This document shows, one piece after another, positions 26,865-35,149 of a stretch of 64,000 bases of DNA. Each line of letters begins with the position of its first letter. The first letter of the stretch is position 1. Made by a program: the position numbers and the translations under genes. Under the pieces are notes generated by a model that saw only the letters and a list, made by a program, of their open reading frames with translations, made no database searches and was not told the DNA's origin. Source of the stretch: Sporolactobacillus mangiferae (lineage in GTDB: Bacteria; Bacillota; Bacilli; Bacillales; Sporolactobacillaceae); contig NZ_JAMAST010000004.1 in the NCBI RefSeq assembly GCF_023336505.1, positions 84,966-148,965 of the forward strand, written 5' to 3'.

Positions 26865-27827
26865 TCACTGGTTCAGCACTTCTCTGTTGACCACAAAATC
26901 CGGCCGCTCATGATGCATGAATTTACGTACATTTTCAACGGTCACATCGGCAACGCGTGCAATGCTTTCTTTCGTCGTTCCCGCCACATGCGGTGACACA
27001 ATAAGATTGTCAAGAACCGGCAAGGCTTCGGGTGGCTCTTTTTCAAACACATCCAGAGCGGCGCCGGCAATTCGCCTGTTTCGCAAAGCTTCAAATAACA
27101 CCGGCTCGTCAATAAGCGCTCCTCTGGAAATATTAACGAGAAAGGCAGTCGTTTTCATTTTATCAAGTGCGGTTTCATTGATAAGATGATAATTGGCAGC
27201 ACTTAAAGACGTGCAGATGACTACATAGTCTGCTTCACTCAGAAGCATATCCAGATCAACGAAAGTTGCATTCAGCCGCCGGGCCGCCTCGTGATCCTGA
27301 TAGTTGCCAAACGCCAATACATGCATATTGAATGCCCTGGCGTAATGAGCTACTTTCTGGCCGATCGATCCGAACCCAATGATCCCGACAGTCTTTCCGT
27401 TCAACTCATAAGCATCACCACTTGGCCATTCCCCATTTTTCGTCCCGCGATCAAGCATCGGAACCATGCGCGAGAGACTGATCATCTGCCCGAATGCGAG
27501 TTCGGCGACTGACGTTGCATTCACGCCAGGTGCGTTGCTGACCATGATGCCCCGCTCAGTCGCGGCATCAACCGCCACATTGTCGAGACCCGTTCCCGTC
27601 TTTAATATATAACGGAGGTTCGGTGCCGCTTCAATTATTTCCCGATCACAAGGTGCAACCGCAGTAATACATACCTCTACATTACTTATTTTTTGTTTAA
27701 TCAATTGACGGCTCAGCGACTGATCAAATGTCAGGCAGTGCACATGGGCACCAAACGTTTCCAGCTGATTCGTCATCTCTCTGTATACCGGCATATACGA
27801 CTTGCCAACACAAAAAAGCACCTGCAT
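26865..27827 (-). CDS. D-isomer-specific 2-hydroxyacid dehydrogenase
   Basis: A 320-aa NAD-dependent dehydrogenase of the SerA/glyoxylate-reductase superfamily. Seen: TGTGLDNVAVDAATERGI near 78-94, the NAD-binding GIIGFGSIGQKVA at 148-160, VNISRGALIDE with the substrate arginine near 235, and the catalytic histidine in VSPHVAGTT near 283. It interconverts a 2-keto acid and its D-2-hydroxy acid, or oxidises 3-phosphoglycerate; there is no ACT domain, so biosynthetic SerA is less likely. The ATG at 27827 has GGGGAG 5 bases upstream. A longer frame to 28013 lacks a binding site. Confidence 0.87.
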   Translation of the reverse strand: MQVLFCVGKSYMPVYREMTNQLETFGAHVHCLTFDQSLSRQLIKQKISNVEVCITAVAPCDREIIEAAPNLRYILKTGTGLDNVAVDAATERGIMVSNAPGVNATSVAELAFGQMISLSRMVPMLDRGTKNGEWPSGDAYELNGKTVGIIGFGSIGQKVAHYARAFNMHVLAFGNYQDHEAARRLNATFVDLDMLLSEADYVVICTSLSAANYHLINETALDKMKTTAFLVNISRGALIDEPVLFEALRNRRIAGAALDVFEKEPPEALPVLDNLIVSPHVAGTTKESIARVADVTVENVRKFMHHERPDFVVNREVLNQ

Positions 27828-28064
27828 GCTGGCTCCCCCCCTTTTTTTATTCCACTGATTTCCGTTACGCATATCAATTATTAATATACCAAAATCTACG
27901 TGGTGATTCACAGACGGATGCCTGGGATTTTGCCATCTTCTGAAATGACTGACCGGGATGCACATCATCCTCTTGCACATGCTCGGTCCCTGTGCTACAA
28001 TGCCGCTGATCATATTGATTTACATCCAGTGATGATTATAAAAAAGTGAATGCGCGGTGATTGC

Positions 28065-28931
28065 ATGGCCTACGGTTGGATGATTTATTCCAAATCGGTA
28101 CTGCACAATAAATATGGAAACAATGCTTTTGAATGGATGGTTGACACTGCCGCAGCACACGACATTCATCTGGCGATTATTTTTGCGGAAGATCTGGCTG
28201 TCTGTATGGATTTATCAATAACTTTTATCTATAAAAATAAATCTCTTAATCTGCCCGATTTTGTACTGATGCGCTGCTACAACCGAATCCTGGGCATGCA
28301 GCTGGAGGCGCTGGGCATCCGTGTCATCAATACGACCGAAGCCATGTTCCGTTCACGGAATAAAGTGATTACATCGCAAATGTTGAATAAAGCCGGAATT
28401 CGGACACCGAAAACCCTGTACACGGGGCAACATGACTATCATCTGATCAGTACCGCTTTTGACCGGCGTCCGTTCGTGATGAAAGCCGTGGAGGGTTCAC
28501 AGGGAACGAATGTCTGCTTAATAAAAAATGAATCTGATTTTGATAAAGCCTTCAGACAGACGAATGGCTTCTTTCTCTGCCAGGAATATATAGAAGAAAG
28601 CAGTGGAAGAGATCTTCGTATTTACGTACTCGGCGGACGTGTACTCGGCAGCGTGCTGCGGACAGCCAAAACAGGATTCCGGGCAAATTATGCATTGGGC
28701 GGGCGCGCAGAAAGCTATGAAACAACGAAAGCCATTGAAGCGATTTCCATTCAGGCTGCTCAGGCACTCCAACTAGAGTTTTGCGGCGTCGATCTCCTCT
28801 TCGGTAAAGACGGCCTGACTGTCTGCGAAATGAATGGAAACGCCGGTTTTCGGACACTGTCAAAAGTTTCAGATGTGGATATTGCCGAAGAGCTGTTCAA
28901 CTATGTTGATGCACAGATCTATGCTAATTAG
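28065..28931 (+). CDS. RimK-like ATP-grasp ligase
   Basis: About 288 aa with the RimK/LysX ATP-grasp fold. Seen: FVLMRCYNRILGMQLEALGIRVIN (pre-ATP-grasp domain), SRNKVITSQMLNKAGIRTPKT, FVMKAVEGSQGTNVCLI with the ATP-binding lysine and glycine-rich loop, FLCQEYIEESSGRDLRIYVLGG, and the metal-binding end FCGVDLLFGKDGLTVCEMNGNAGF. Relatives ligate glutamate or another amino acid to a carboxylate on a protein or small molecule. The start is uncertain: ATG 28065 has a weak GGTGA, and ATG 28050 none. It is divergent from the hydroxyacid dehydrogenase and followed by a terminator, so it is a single-gene unit. Confidence 0.85.
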   Translation: MAYGWMIYSKSVLHNKYGNNAFEWMVDTAAAHDIHLAIIFAEDLAVCMDLSITFIYKNKSLNLPDFVLMRCYNRILGMQLEALGIRVINTTEAMFRSRNKVITSQMLNKAGIRTPKTLYTGQHDYHLISTAFDRRPFVMKAVEGSQGTNVCLIKNESDFDKAFRQTNGFFLCQEYIEESSGRDLRIYVLGGRVLGSVLRTAKTGFRANYALGGRAESYETTKAIEAISIQAAQALQLEFCGVDLLFGKDGLTVCEMNGNAGFRTLSKVSDVDIAEELFNYVDAQIYAN

Positions 28932-28949
28932 CATGTGACTCACAAAGAA

Positions 28950-29000
28950 TCACGTCGTAGCCCATTTCGCTTGTCATGCGGAGTGGGTTTCTGCGTTTTT
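28950..29000 (+). terminator. terminator after the ATP-grasp gene
   Basis: GCCCATTTCGC and GCGGAGTGGGT pair over TTGTCAT (two G-T pairs), followed by a T-rich tract ending in TTTTTT. It lies about 25 bases after the stop codon. Confidence 0.6.
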
Positions 29001-29348
29001 TACAAACTTAAGAAACATTGATAACCTACTTGAAGTGCGCGTAACACGGCTTGAATGAAAAAGCCATGCGATAAAAACCAGTATTTACAATATAAGATTC
29101 TGCTCCGTTGGTATGACGATCAGCGGTATTTCAACGTGAAGTCTGTCCAAGGCACGTAAGCGCACTCCGTGGAGGCTTGCGGTGTGCCCAGCAGGCGCAG
29201 CGACAATGCATCTTAAAGGCATCAATCAGCAAGTCATATTGGAGATCGCTGGCCGGGTAATAGCCTGTTTTTCTCATGCATTGAAAAAGCTGTCTCGTCA
29301 TGCTAAGTTAAGAAATGAATAAATATTTAGAAATCGGAGGCATGCTGC
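29001..29348. other. gene-free region upstream of the AmhX-like gene
   Basis: No convincing frame with a binding site on either strand. It contains short GC-rich inverted stretches (around 29155-29200) and a TTAGAAA box just before the GGAGG of the next gene. No known RNA motif was recognised. Confidence 0.4.
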
Positions 29349-30497
29349 ATGGAACTCGAATTAAATAACACTATCAAAGAAAATGTAATGGTACTCTTCA
29401 ACTATTTACATACGCATGCAGAAATCAGCATGAAGGAGACACAAACCACTGCCTTCATCAAAAAAAAGCTTGAGGAAATAGGGTACCGGACACAGACTTT
29501 CGATGATTGCCCAGGGGTAATCGGGGAGATCGGAAGCGGAAAACCGGTTGTCTCCCTGCGCGCGGATATGGACGCACTCTGGCAGAAAGTGCACGGGAAA
29601 CTTCAGGCCAATCACTCATGCGGCCACGATGCGCATATGTCCATGGTGCTTGGCGCTGCAATGCTTTTGAAGGAGCAGTCGGAATCATTGGACGGCACGG
29701 TCCGGCTCGTCTTCCAGCCGGCGGAAGAAATTGGCCGTGGTGCGCTTGAGTTGAGCAGGCGCGGTGTTCTTGACGATGCTGATTATTTCTATGGCGTGCA
29801 TGTGCGCCCGATTGAAGAAACACAGGACGGTCATGCCCGGCCGGCGATTCTTCATGGTGCGTGCGGAACCATTCGCGGCGTGATCGACGGTGAGGATGCT
29901 CACGGGGCACGCCCGCACCTCGGTACCAACGCTATTGAGGTGGCTGCGTCAATCGTGCACGCGCTTGGCCATCTGCATGTCAATCCCATGATTCCAAGTT
30001 CAGTCAAAATGACGAACCTCCATGCCGGATCAGCAACCAACATTATTCCCGGCCACGCCGAGTTCAGTCTGGATGTCCGTGCGCAGAACAATGAAGTCAT
30101 GAGTGAACTGAAGAAAAAAATCAGACAGGTCGTTCAGGGCATCGCTAGCAGCTACGGTGTCAGCATTCACTTGGACGATGCGCACGGAAGTCCGGCTGCT
30201 GTCTCCGATCCAAAGGCGATTGCACTCATGAGTGAGGCAATTAAAGCTGTTCTTGGCGAAGAAAACTGCGATCCGGCAAGCCAGTCAAGCGGCGGGGACG
30301 ATTTTCATCAATACGCCATCCGCACACCGGAACTGAAGTCGACTATGCTGGGTCTCGGATGCGACCTTAAGCCAGGTCTGCATCATCCGTACATGACCTT
30401 CAACCATGAGGCAATGTATAGCGGCACACTCATTCTTGCAACTGCAGTGATCAAAACGTTCGAAGAGATAAGCAAAACGACTGCAGAAAAGCACTGA
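29349..30497 (+). CDS. amhX: M20 amidohydrolase, AmhX-like
   Basis: A 382-aa M20D-type amidohydrolase close in length and layout to B. subtilis AmhX. Seen: HSCGHD at residues 89-94 for zinc, QPAEEIGRGA at 123-132 with the catalytic glutamate, GEDAHGARPHLGTNAIE (lid histidine), AGSATNIIPGHAEFSLDVRA, and PGLHHPYM near the end as the last ligand. The exact substrate of AmhX is not established; acyl or peptide amides are expected. GGAGG lies 8 bases before the ATG. The gene stands alone on the plus strand, with a terminator about 240 bases downstream. Confidence 0.87.
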   Translation: MELELNNTIKENVMVLFNYLHTHAEISMKETQTTAFIKKKLEEIGYRTQTFDDCPGVIGEIGSGKPVVSLRADMDALWQKVHGKLQANHSCGHDAHMSMVLGAAMLLKEQSESLDGTVRLVFQPAEEIGRGALELSRRGVLDDADYFYGVHVRPIEETQDGHARPAILHGACGTIRGVIDGEDAHGARPHLGTNAIEVAASIVHALGHLHVNPMIPSSVKMTNLHAGSATNIIPGHAEFSLDVRAQNNEVMSELKKKIRQVVQGIASSYGVSIHLDDAHGSPAAVSDPKAIALMSEAIKAVLGEENCDPASQSSGGDDFHQYAIRTPELKSTMLGLGCDLKPGLHHPYMTFNHEAMYSGTLILATAVIKTFEEISKTTAEKH

Positions 30498-30732
30498 CTG
30501 CATGTTCAGAAACGTCAGTTACCAGTCAAATCGGAAAATCGGAAGCTGTAACGATACTGAGAAAAATCGTACCGGTCAAATCGATTAATCGCGAGTTACC
30601 GGTCATCACCCGGTCACAATTTTCGACCAAAATCGTTAACCAATTCCTTTTATTTGATCGTAGCCACAGCTGCTCACCTACCGCTGCCAACCATACCCCT
30701 CTGGCGGGGCATGCATATTTCTTATAGACATT
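30498..30732. other. gene-free region with short degenerate direct repeats
   Basis: ACCAGTCAAATCG (30521-30533) and ACCGGTCAAATCG (30571-30583) are near-identical, and ACCGGTCA recurs at 30598-30605 next to CCCGGTCAC. AAAATCG-type words are interspersed. No gene is visible on either strand. Confidence 0.45.
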
Positions 30733-30767
30733 AAAAAATCCTCCATCAGAAAAATGGAAGATTTTTT
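30733..30767 (+). terminator. terminator, probably bidirectional
   Basis: AATCCTCCAT and ATGGAAGATT pair over CAGAAAA, with an A run before and TTTTTTATA after. It can end the AmhX-like transcript on the plus strand and the C26 hydrolase transcript on the minus strand. Confidence 0.65.
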
Positions 30768-30860
30768 ATAAGCGAGTTTAAAATTCAGCGGATTATTGTA
30801 GTATAAATGCGACGGCGGCTTTGCCTTCACCAGAGGCTTGGCAAAGCCAGGTTTTCTAGT
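30768..30860 (-). repeat. interspersed repeat family A, full-length copy
   Basis: About 93 bases. Reverse-complemented, it matches 62370-62461 almost block for block: TAGAAAACC, TGGCTTTGCCAAGCCTCTGG, GGCAAAG, GCCG, CGCATTTATAC, AATCCGCTGAATTTTAAAC. The central part folds as CTTTGCC...GGCAAAG. Confidence 0.85.
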
Positions 30861-30968
30861 TCGAACTATTATGGCTCATCACATATTGAACCGATTTAAT
30901 GTTTTAAAAATTCTCAAACGACTGGCTGCGACACAGCTATATATCCAGCTAAAAGTAAACCATGCCCC

Positions 30969-31721
30969 TCAATTCAGAAATGAGATATCCGCTCTTTCAC
31001 GCTTTCTTTTTTCGCATGCCGCAACAAAATACTTAAACAGAGCCAGCATCAGATCATTTCCGCCTGCAGTCATTGACTCAGGATGCCATTGAACGCCCAT
31101 CACATCATTCTCGGTCAGATCAATCGCTTCAATAACGCCGTCTGCCGAGTATGCCGCAGTGTGAAGCCCCTTGCCAAGCCGGTCAATCGACTGATGATGC
31201 AGACTGTTGACGATGATCATCTCCTGCTCATCAAGAATTCGATACAGCTTTGATTCCTTCTCCAGACGTACGCGATGGCTTCCTTCCTTGCGGGAAACCT
31301 TTTGTTCATGCTGAATCGGATGGTCAAGCGTACTGCCGATATCCTGAATCAATGTGCCACCGAAAGCCACGTTGATGACTTGAAGCCCCCTGCAGATGCC
31401 AAATACCGGCTTCCCCTTCTTAATCGCTGCATCAATGAGCTGAAACTCAGTCTGATCACGTTCTGTGTCGAATACACCACAGTCAGGCAACGGATCCTGA
31501 TCAAAGAATCGTGGATTTACATCGCATCCCCCGCTCAGCAGAAAACCATCGCACAACTCGGCGTACTGTTCAACACAGGGGCCAGATATAATTGGCAGGA
31601 TGAGTGGGACAGCACCTGCCTTGATTAAAGAAATAAGATAATCTTTATGTGTATAGTCGCCCTCTGAAAAAGCGCTCAGTTTGACATAGCCACTCGTGAT
31701 CCCAATCACTGGTTTCAGCAT
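30969..31721 (-). CDS. peptidase C26, gamma-glutamyl-GABA hydrolase-like
   Basis: A 250-aa class-I glutamine-amidotransferase-like hydrolase: nucleophile C110 in FGICRGLQVIN and catalytic H213/E215 in GVQWHPES, with LLSGGCDVNP forming the oxyanion glycine loop. PuuD and related enzymes cleave the gamma-glutamyl bond of gamma-glutamyl-GABA in the putrescine pathway; folate or other gamma-glutamyl compounds are alternatives. AAGGGG lies 7 bases before ATG 31721; the adjacent ATG 31724 is only 4 bases away. The gene is on the minus strand, about 70 bases downstream of the DauR-like regulator and the MalY/PatB gene. PuuA, PuuB and PuuC equivalents are not in the window, apart from the distant GabD-like enzyme. 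Confidence 0.87.
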   Translation of the reverse strand: MLKPVIGITSGYVKLSAFSEGDYTHKDYLISLIKAGAVPLILPIISGPCVEQYAELCDGFLLSGGCDVNPRFFDQDPLPDCGVFDTERDQTEFQLIDAAIKKGKPVFGICRGLQVINVAFGGTLIQDIGSTLDHPIQHEQKVSRKEGSHRVRLEKESKLYRILDEQEMIIVNSLHHQSIDRLGKGLHTAAYSADGVIEAIDLTENDVMGVQWHPESMTAGGNDLMLALFKYFVAACEKRKRERADISFLN

Positions 31722-31791
31722 CATTCTGCCCCTTTCTACATTGGATTTACCGTTTAATATAATGACTTTGTCCGGTTACGTCAATGGATTA

Positions 31792-32490
31792 TTACAGCAT
31801 ATCCGGATCGAAATCAGGCTCCCCCTTCTTCATTTTGCTTAGGTAGCGATAGATAGTCGCTTCCGATGTTTTCAGTTCCTGAGCGACAAGGCTGACAATC
31901 CCTTTTATCTTAAAAATGCCGTTGCTGTTCAATTTATGAATAATTTCCAGCTTCTCCTTTTGGGACATGCGTACAGGCGGGACTTCCATACTTGAGATGA
32001 CTTCTTTAATACTGTTGACAGCAATGTCCTCAATTGAAGGAAGCGGACCTCTCGGCGTATGAGCCATGGCATACTGGTGCCCCGTGTCGATCCACCCTTT
32101 CAGGTACTCAATCACTTGCGCCATTCTCTCTGAATGGACAGAGATGTTCAGCAGGCCAATGACCGCACCATACGCATCTCGTATAAAATATGCTGACGAT
32201 TTTATGACCGTTCCGTTTTCAATGACACGTTCATCATTCGTCATGAATGGATGACCTGACTCTTTTCCTTTTTTCAATAATTCTGAAAGATCAACCGAAT
32301 CGGAAGAGGGATGGTCGCTGGATGGCCCGCTGAGTGCAACCACAGAAAAAGAGCCGTCCTGCACCGCATAAAGAACGATTTCCGTACCATCACCCATGAC
32401 CTCGCCTAAAAAAGAGACAAGATGTTTATATCGTTTCAGTTTATCCGTTATATTTACCTCCTCCTTGCTCACAGCGCAAGCGCATGTCAT
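31792..32490 (-). CDS. DauR/YheO-like transcriptional regulator (PAS_6 + HTH_22), second copy
   Basis: Paralogue of the protein at 2301. KRYKHLVSFLGEVMGDGTEIVLYAV begins the PAS-like domain, FMTNDERVIENGTVIKSSAYFIRDAYGAVIG is its core, and KLEIIHKLNSNGIFKIKGIVSLVAQELKTSEATIYRYLSKM is the winged or plain HTH at the C-terminus. It begins just after the MalY/PatB stop codon (ATG 32490 is 7 bases downstream), so the two form an operon. A perfect AAGGAGGAGG lies inside this frame at about 32457-32466, followed 5 bases later by ATA, not by ATG, GTG or TTG. The true start is therefore in doubt. It probably controls its own operon in response to an amino-acid-like ligand. Confidence 0.8.
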   Translation of the reverse strand: MTCACAVSKEEVNITDKLKRYKHLVSFLGEVMGDGTEIVLYAVQDGSFSVVALSGPSSDHPSSDSVDLSELLKKGKESGHPFMTNDERVIENGTVIKSSAYFIRDAYGAVIGLLNISVHSERMAQVIEYLKGWIDTGHQYAMAHTPRGPLPSIEDIAVNSIKEVISSMEVPPVRMSQKEKLEIIHKLNSNGIFKIKGIVSLVAQELKTSEATIYRYLSKMKKGEPDFDPDML

Positions 32491-32497
32491 GCGGAAA

Positions 32498-33694
32498 TCA
32501 GGAAATGTGCGCATGCGCCTGTTTTACCTGTTTGAACGCTTTCAGCATCTTATTTACACCTTCTATAACAAGCACGCGCGGGGTCGCGACATTCATACGG
32601 ATAAAACCACGACCTGCTTCTCCGTAGAGACTGCCCATCTGAAGCGCGACTCCCTGCTCAACTAATGCGGCGTTAAGCGTGTCTTCCGTAACATTAAGTC
32701 CTTTATAGCTGATCCACATCAAATAAGTGGCATCATTATCCATACATCGAATGCCTGCAACCTCAGACAGACATGCGCGCACATAATCCATATTTCTCTT
32801 AATATAAGCCATAAGTTCGTTCAGCCATTGTTCTCCCTGCCCATAAGCCGCAGTCATAGCCGCAATCTGGAACACGTTGATTTCCGGATAAACCATCTGT
32901 TTTTGTTCTTCTTGAAGTTTCACTGCCAGATCCGGGTCAAATGCCAATATGTACGAAGGACCAATTCCTGCCAGATTGAACGTTTTGGTTGGCGCCATTA
33001 ATGTAACGATTCTGGCACATTGGTCACCCGCGAGCTGTGCAAGCGGCTGATGCTTTTTCCCTGGCAGAACAAGATCCGAATGTATTTCATCAGCAATAAC
33101 GGGCAAGTCAAATTTTGCGGCCAGATCGAGAAGCTGGCGCAATTCCGCCTGGGTCCAAAGACGTCCACCGGGATTATGCGGGGAACAAATCAAAATGCAG
33201 GACACATGATGCTCAGCAATTTTGCGCTCCATATCAGCGATGTCCATATAATAACGATCGTCATGGATCTCAAGTTCAGATACAATCGGAACGCGGCCCA
33301 GCTGATTGATCTGTTCAAAAAAAGGATTGTATACCGGATTGTGGATCAGAACCCTGTCTCCTTTCTGCGTCAGCACGCGCAGCGCAAGTGCAACACCTGA
33401 GACGACATTATGGTTGAACACAATCGTATCGCTCCGCACTTCCCAGCCATAGCGCTTCATCAGCCAGTTCTGCACAACTCCATATAATGATTCCGGACAA
33501 TAAGTGTAACCGAAAACCTTTTGTCGCACACAATTTTTCAGTGCGTCAAGAATAAAATCCGGTGCCTGAAAATCCATGTCGGCAATCCACATTGGGAGAA
33601 GATTCGGTTTGCCATACAATACCTCTGATCTGTCCCATTTTACACAATTTGTATTTTTTCGCTTAATCTGTTGATCAAAAATAGACTCAGGCAC
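32498..33694 (-). CDS. patB: MalY/PatB-type C-S beta-lyase
   Basis: A 398-aa PLP enzyme of aminotransferase fold that cleaves cystathionine or other cysteine S-conjugates to a thiol, pyruvate and ammonia. Seen: LPMWIADMDFQAPDFILDAL near 33-52, GYTYCPESLY, ICSPHNPGGRLW at 169-180, ADEIHSDLVL at 201-210 and the PLP lysine K237 in APTKTFNLAG. FIRMNVATPR near the C-terminus carries the carboxylate-binding arginine. GTG 33694 follows AAGGAG by 9 bases; the earlier ATG at 33739 has none. It is followed directly by a DauR-like regulator. Cystathionine lyase for methionine synthesis is the alternative role. Confidence 0.88.
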   Translation of the reverse strand: MPESIFDQQIKRKNTNCVKWDRSEVLYGKPNLLPMWIADMDFQAPDFILDALKNCVRQKVFGYTYCPESLYGVVQNWLMKRYGWEVRSDTIVFNHNVVSGVALALRVLTQKGDRVLIHNPVYNPFFEQINQLGRVPIVSELEIHDDRYYMDIADMERKIAEHHVSCILICSPHNPGGRLWTQAELRQLLDLAAKFDLPVIADEIHSDLVLPGKKHQPLAQLAGDQCARIVTLMAPTKTFNLAGIGPSYILAFDPDLAVKLQEEQKQMVYPEINVFQIAAMTAAYGQGEQWLNELMAYIKRNMDYVRACLSEVAGIRCMDNDATYLMWISYKGLNVTEDTLNAALVEQGVALQMGSLYGEAGRGFIRMNVATPRVLVIEGVNKMLKAFKQVKQAHAHIS

Positions 33695-34024
33695 ATTGCC
33701 TCTCTCCTTCCAAAAAGCAGACCTATGAAGAAAAATCATCTTAAATTGTGCGCGATATAAAATTGTTATTGCAATAATAATTTATTTATTGTTTATATTT
33801 TCATTCTTTTATGAAAATAAGTCAACCACATTTTTTAATGCCTTTTCGTTTGCCGTGCCATTCAGCAAAGCGGTGAAAAGTGAGCAGTAAGGTTTTTTGT
33901 GTAGGCCCACCATGGGTTCGTTGATCTATTCTTTTTGTTTGTATCGTCGCTGTGACTGCCCGCGGCCAATAGAAACATTTCGCAGGAGTCGTACCCAAGC
34001 GCTTAATTCCAAAACGCGCGCGTC
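33695..34024. other. gene-free region between the DUF1861 and MalY/PatB genes
   Basis: The part upstream of the lyase is AT-rich (33755-33840) and likely holds its promoter. The part around 33950-34025 is GC-rich with GCGCGCG. No frame with a ribosome binding site was found. Confidence 0.4.
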
Positions 34025-34073
34025 ATTTTAAAGGGTGTCCCATTGTCAATAGACTTTTGAGACACCCTTTTTT
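34025..34073. terminator. hairpin repeat C copy 2, probable bidirectional terminator
   Basis: GGGTGTC (34033-34039) pairs with GACACCC (34061-34067), followed on the plus strand by TTTTTT. It shares about 40 bases with 5621-5661, with two differences. It lies about 50 bases after the DUF1861 stop codon on the minus strand. Confidence 0.65.
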
Positions 34074-34124
34074 GTATACTGAAAATTTTTTGAATGCTGG
34101 TGAAACCAAATTTTCTAACATAAA

Positions 34125-35057
34125 TTAATTAATTCGCTCAAATTTTGCGAATGGGTCATCAATGACGATCCGCTGCGCTTCCGTATCACTTGTACCTGCA
34201 TATAATGTCATTCGCCCATTACTGCGGGTGGCTCCGCCGGTAAACACGACATCCTGAAGATCTGGACGTTTGGCCGGACCCTCTATAAAGTCATCCCGTG
34301 TCGCAATAATCTCAACCGGCGAATGGCGTCCGGTAAAGGGGTCCAAAGTAAATGCCATTGAATAATAGTGCCTGCCGCCGCGATCATCAAAGCGCGCAAT
34401 ATGACCAAGAATACCTGCAAGGCCATTTTTCAGCGGATGAATCTCATTGGCACCACCCCATTCTTCTTCGGCAAAGTGTCCCTCAAGCAATGGTGCACAT
34501 TCCACTTTTTCAATACTCAGTTCGCTCAGCGATGCGAGCACGACATAGCCGATTTTCCCGCGTCCTCCTTTTGTGCCCTGTGGCCGGGTTAAGACAAGAA
34601 TCAATCCGTTTGGAAGCTGCGCAAGGCGCAGATCCTTCATACCGATTGGCCCTTCAAAAAAAAGATTTAATGAACGGATGCTTTTACCTCGATAGAGCAA
34701 GGTTTTCCATGCTGCATGCCCGTCCGCATCATATTCAACCCACACGCCTCCGAAAAGTAACGTGCCACCAATCTGTGCCACAAAGGGATCCTGAAGCGGG
34801 AAAAACGGCATACGTGAGATCAGCTGCCACCCCCCCTCTGCTTCTTCAAAAAAACCTACATGTGCACGTTCACTGTCACGCGCCTCGACACGTGCCGCAA
34901 TCACCCATCGCCCATCATCGTAAAAAGGAGCCGTGCAATTGTATACATCTTTTTTTGCACCGGCCCCCCGAAAATTCAGTTTTTCCACATGATACACTGC
35001 CGGATGTCCAGCCTTGTACCGCTCCAGTAAATCCAAGCATTCCGTCACATGTTCCAT
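34125..35057 (-). CDS. DUF1861 family protein, GH130-like beta-propeller
   Basis: A 310-aa protein resembling the DUF1861 family, which is related to the five-bladed beta-propeller glycoside phosphorylases and hydrolases (GH130/GH43 type). Segments: YNCTAPFYDDGRWVIAARVEARDSE near residues 38-62, FPLQDPFVAQIGGTLLFGGVWVE, FFEGPIGMKDLRLAQLPNGLILVLTRPQG and GGANEIHPLKNGLAGILGHIARFDD, each resembling one blade. The repeated D/E-rich loops may form the active site. No signal peptide, so it is cytoplasmic. AGGAGG is 9 bases before the ATG. It lies 90 bases downstream of rpe in the same direction. Activity is unknown; phosphorolysis of a beta-mannoside is a guess. Confidence 0.78.
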   Translation of the reverse strand: MEHVTECLDLLERYKAGHPAVYHVEKLNFRGAGAKKDVYNCTAPFYDDGRWVIAARVEARDSERAHVGFFEEAEGGWQLISRMPFFPLQDPFVAQIGGTLLFGGVWVEYDADGHAAWKTLLYRGKSIRSLNLFFEGPIGMKDLRLAQLPNGLILVLTRPQGTKGGRGKIGYVVLASLSELSIEKVECAPLLEGHFAEEEWGGANEIHPLKNGLAGILGHIARFDDRGGRHYYSMAFTLDPFTGRHSPVEIIATRDDFIEGPAKRPDLQDVVFTGGATRSNGRMTLYAGTSDTEAQRIVIDDPFAKFERIN

Positions 35058-35149
35058 GAATCTGCGCCTCCTAATGATACGTGTCCGAATTAGAGATCAT
35101 TTTCGCTATAAGTTTGCCTGTATTTAATCTCATGTGCTGATGCTGCTTT

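Noticed and set aside
30515..30640. Possible CRISPR-like repeats
   Set aside because: Repeats are only 8-13 bases, unevenly spaced and few; no cas genes are near.
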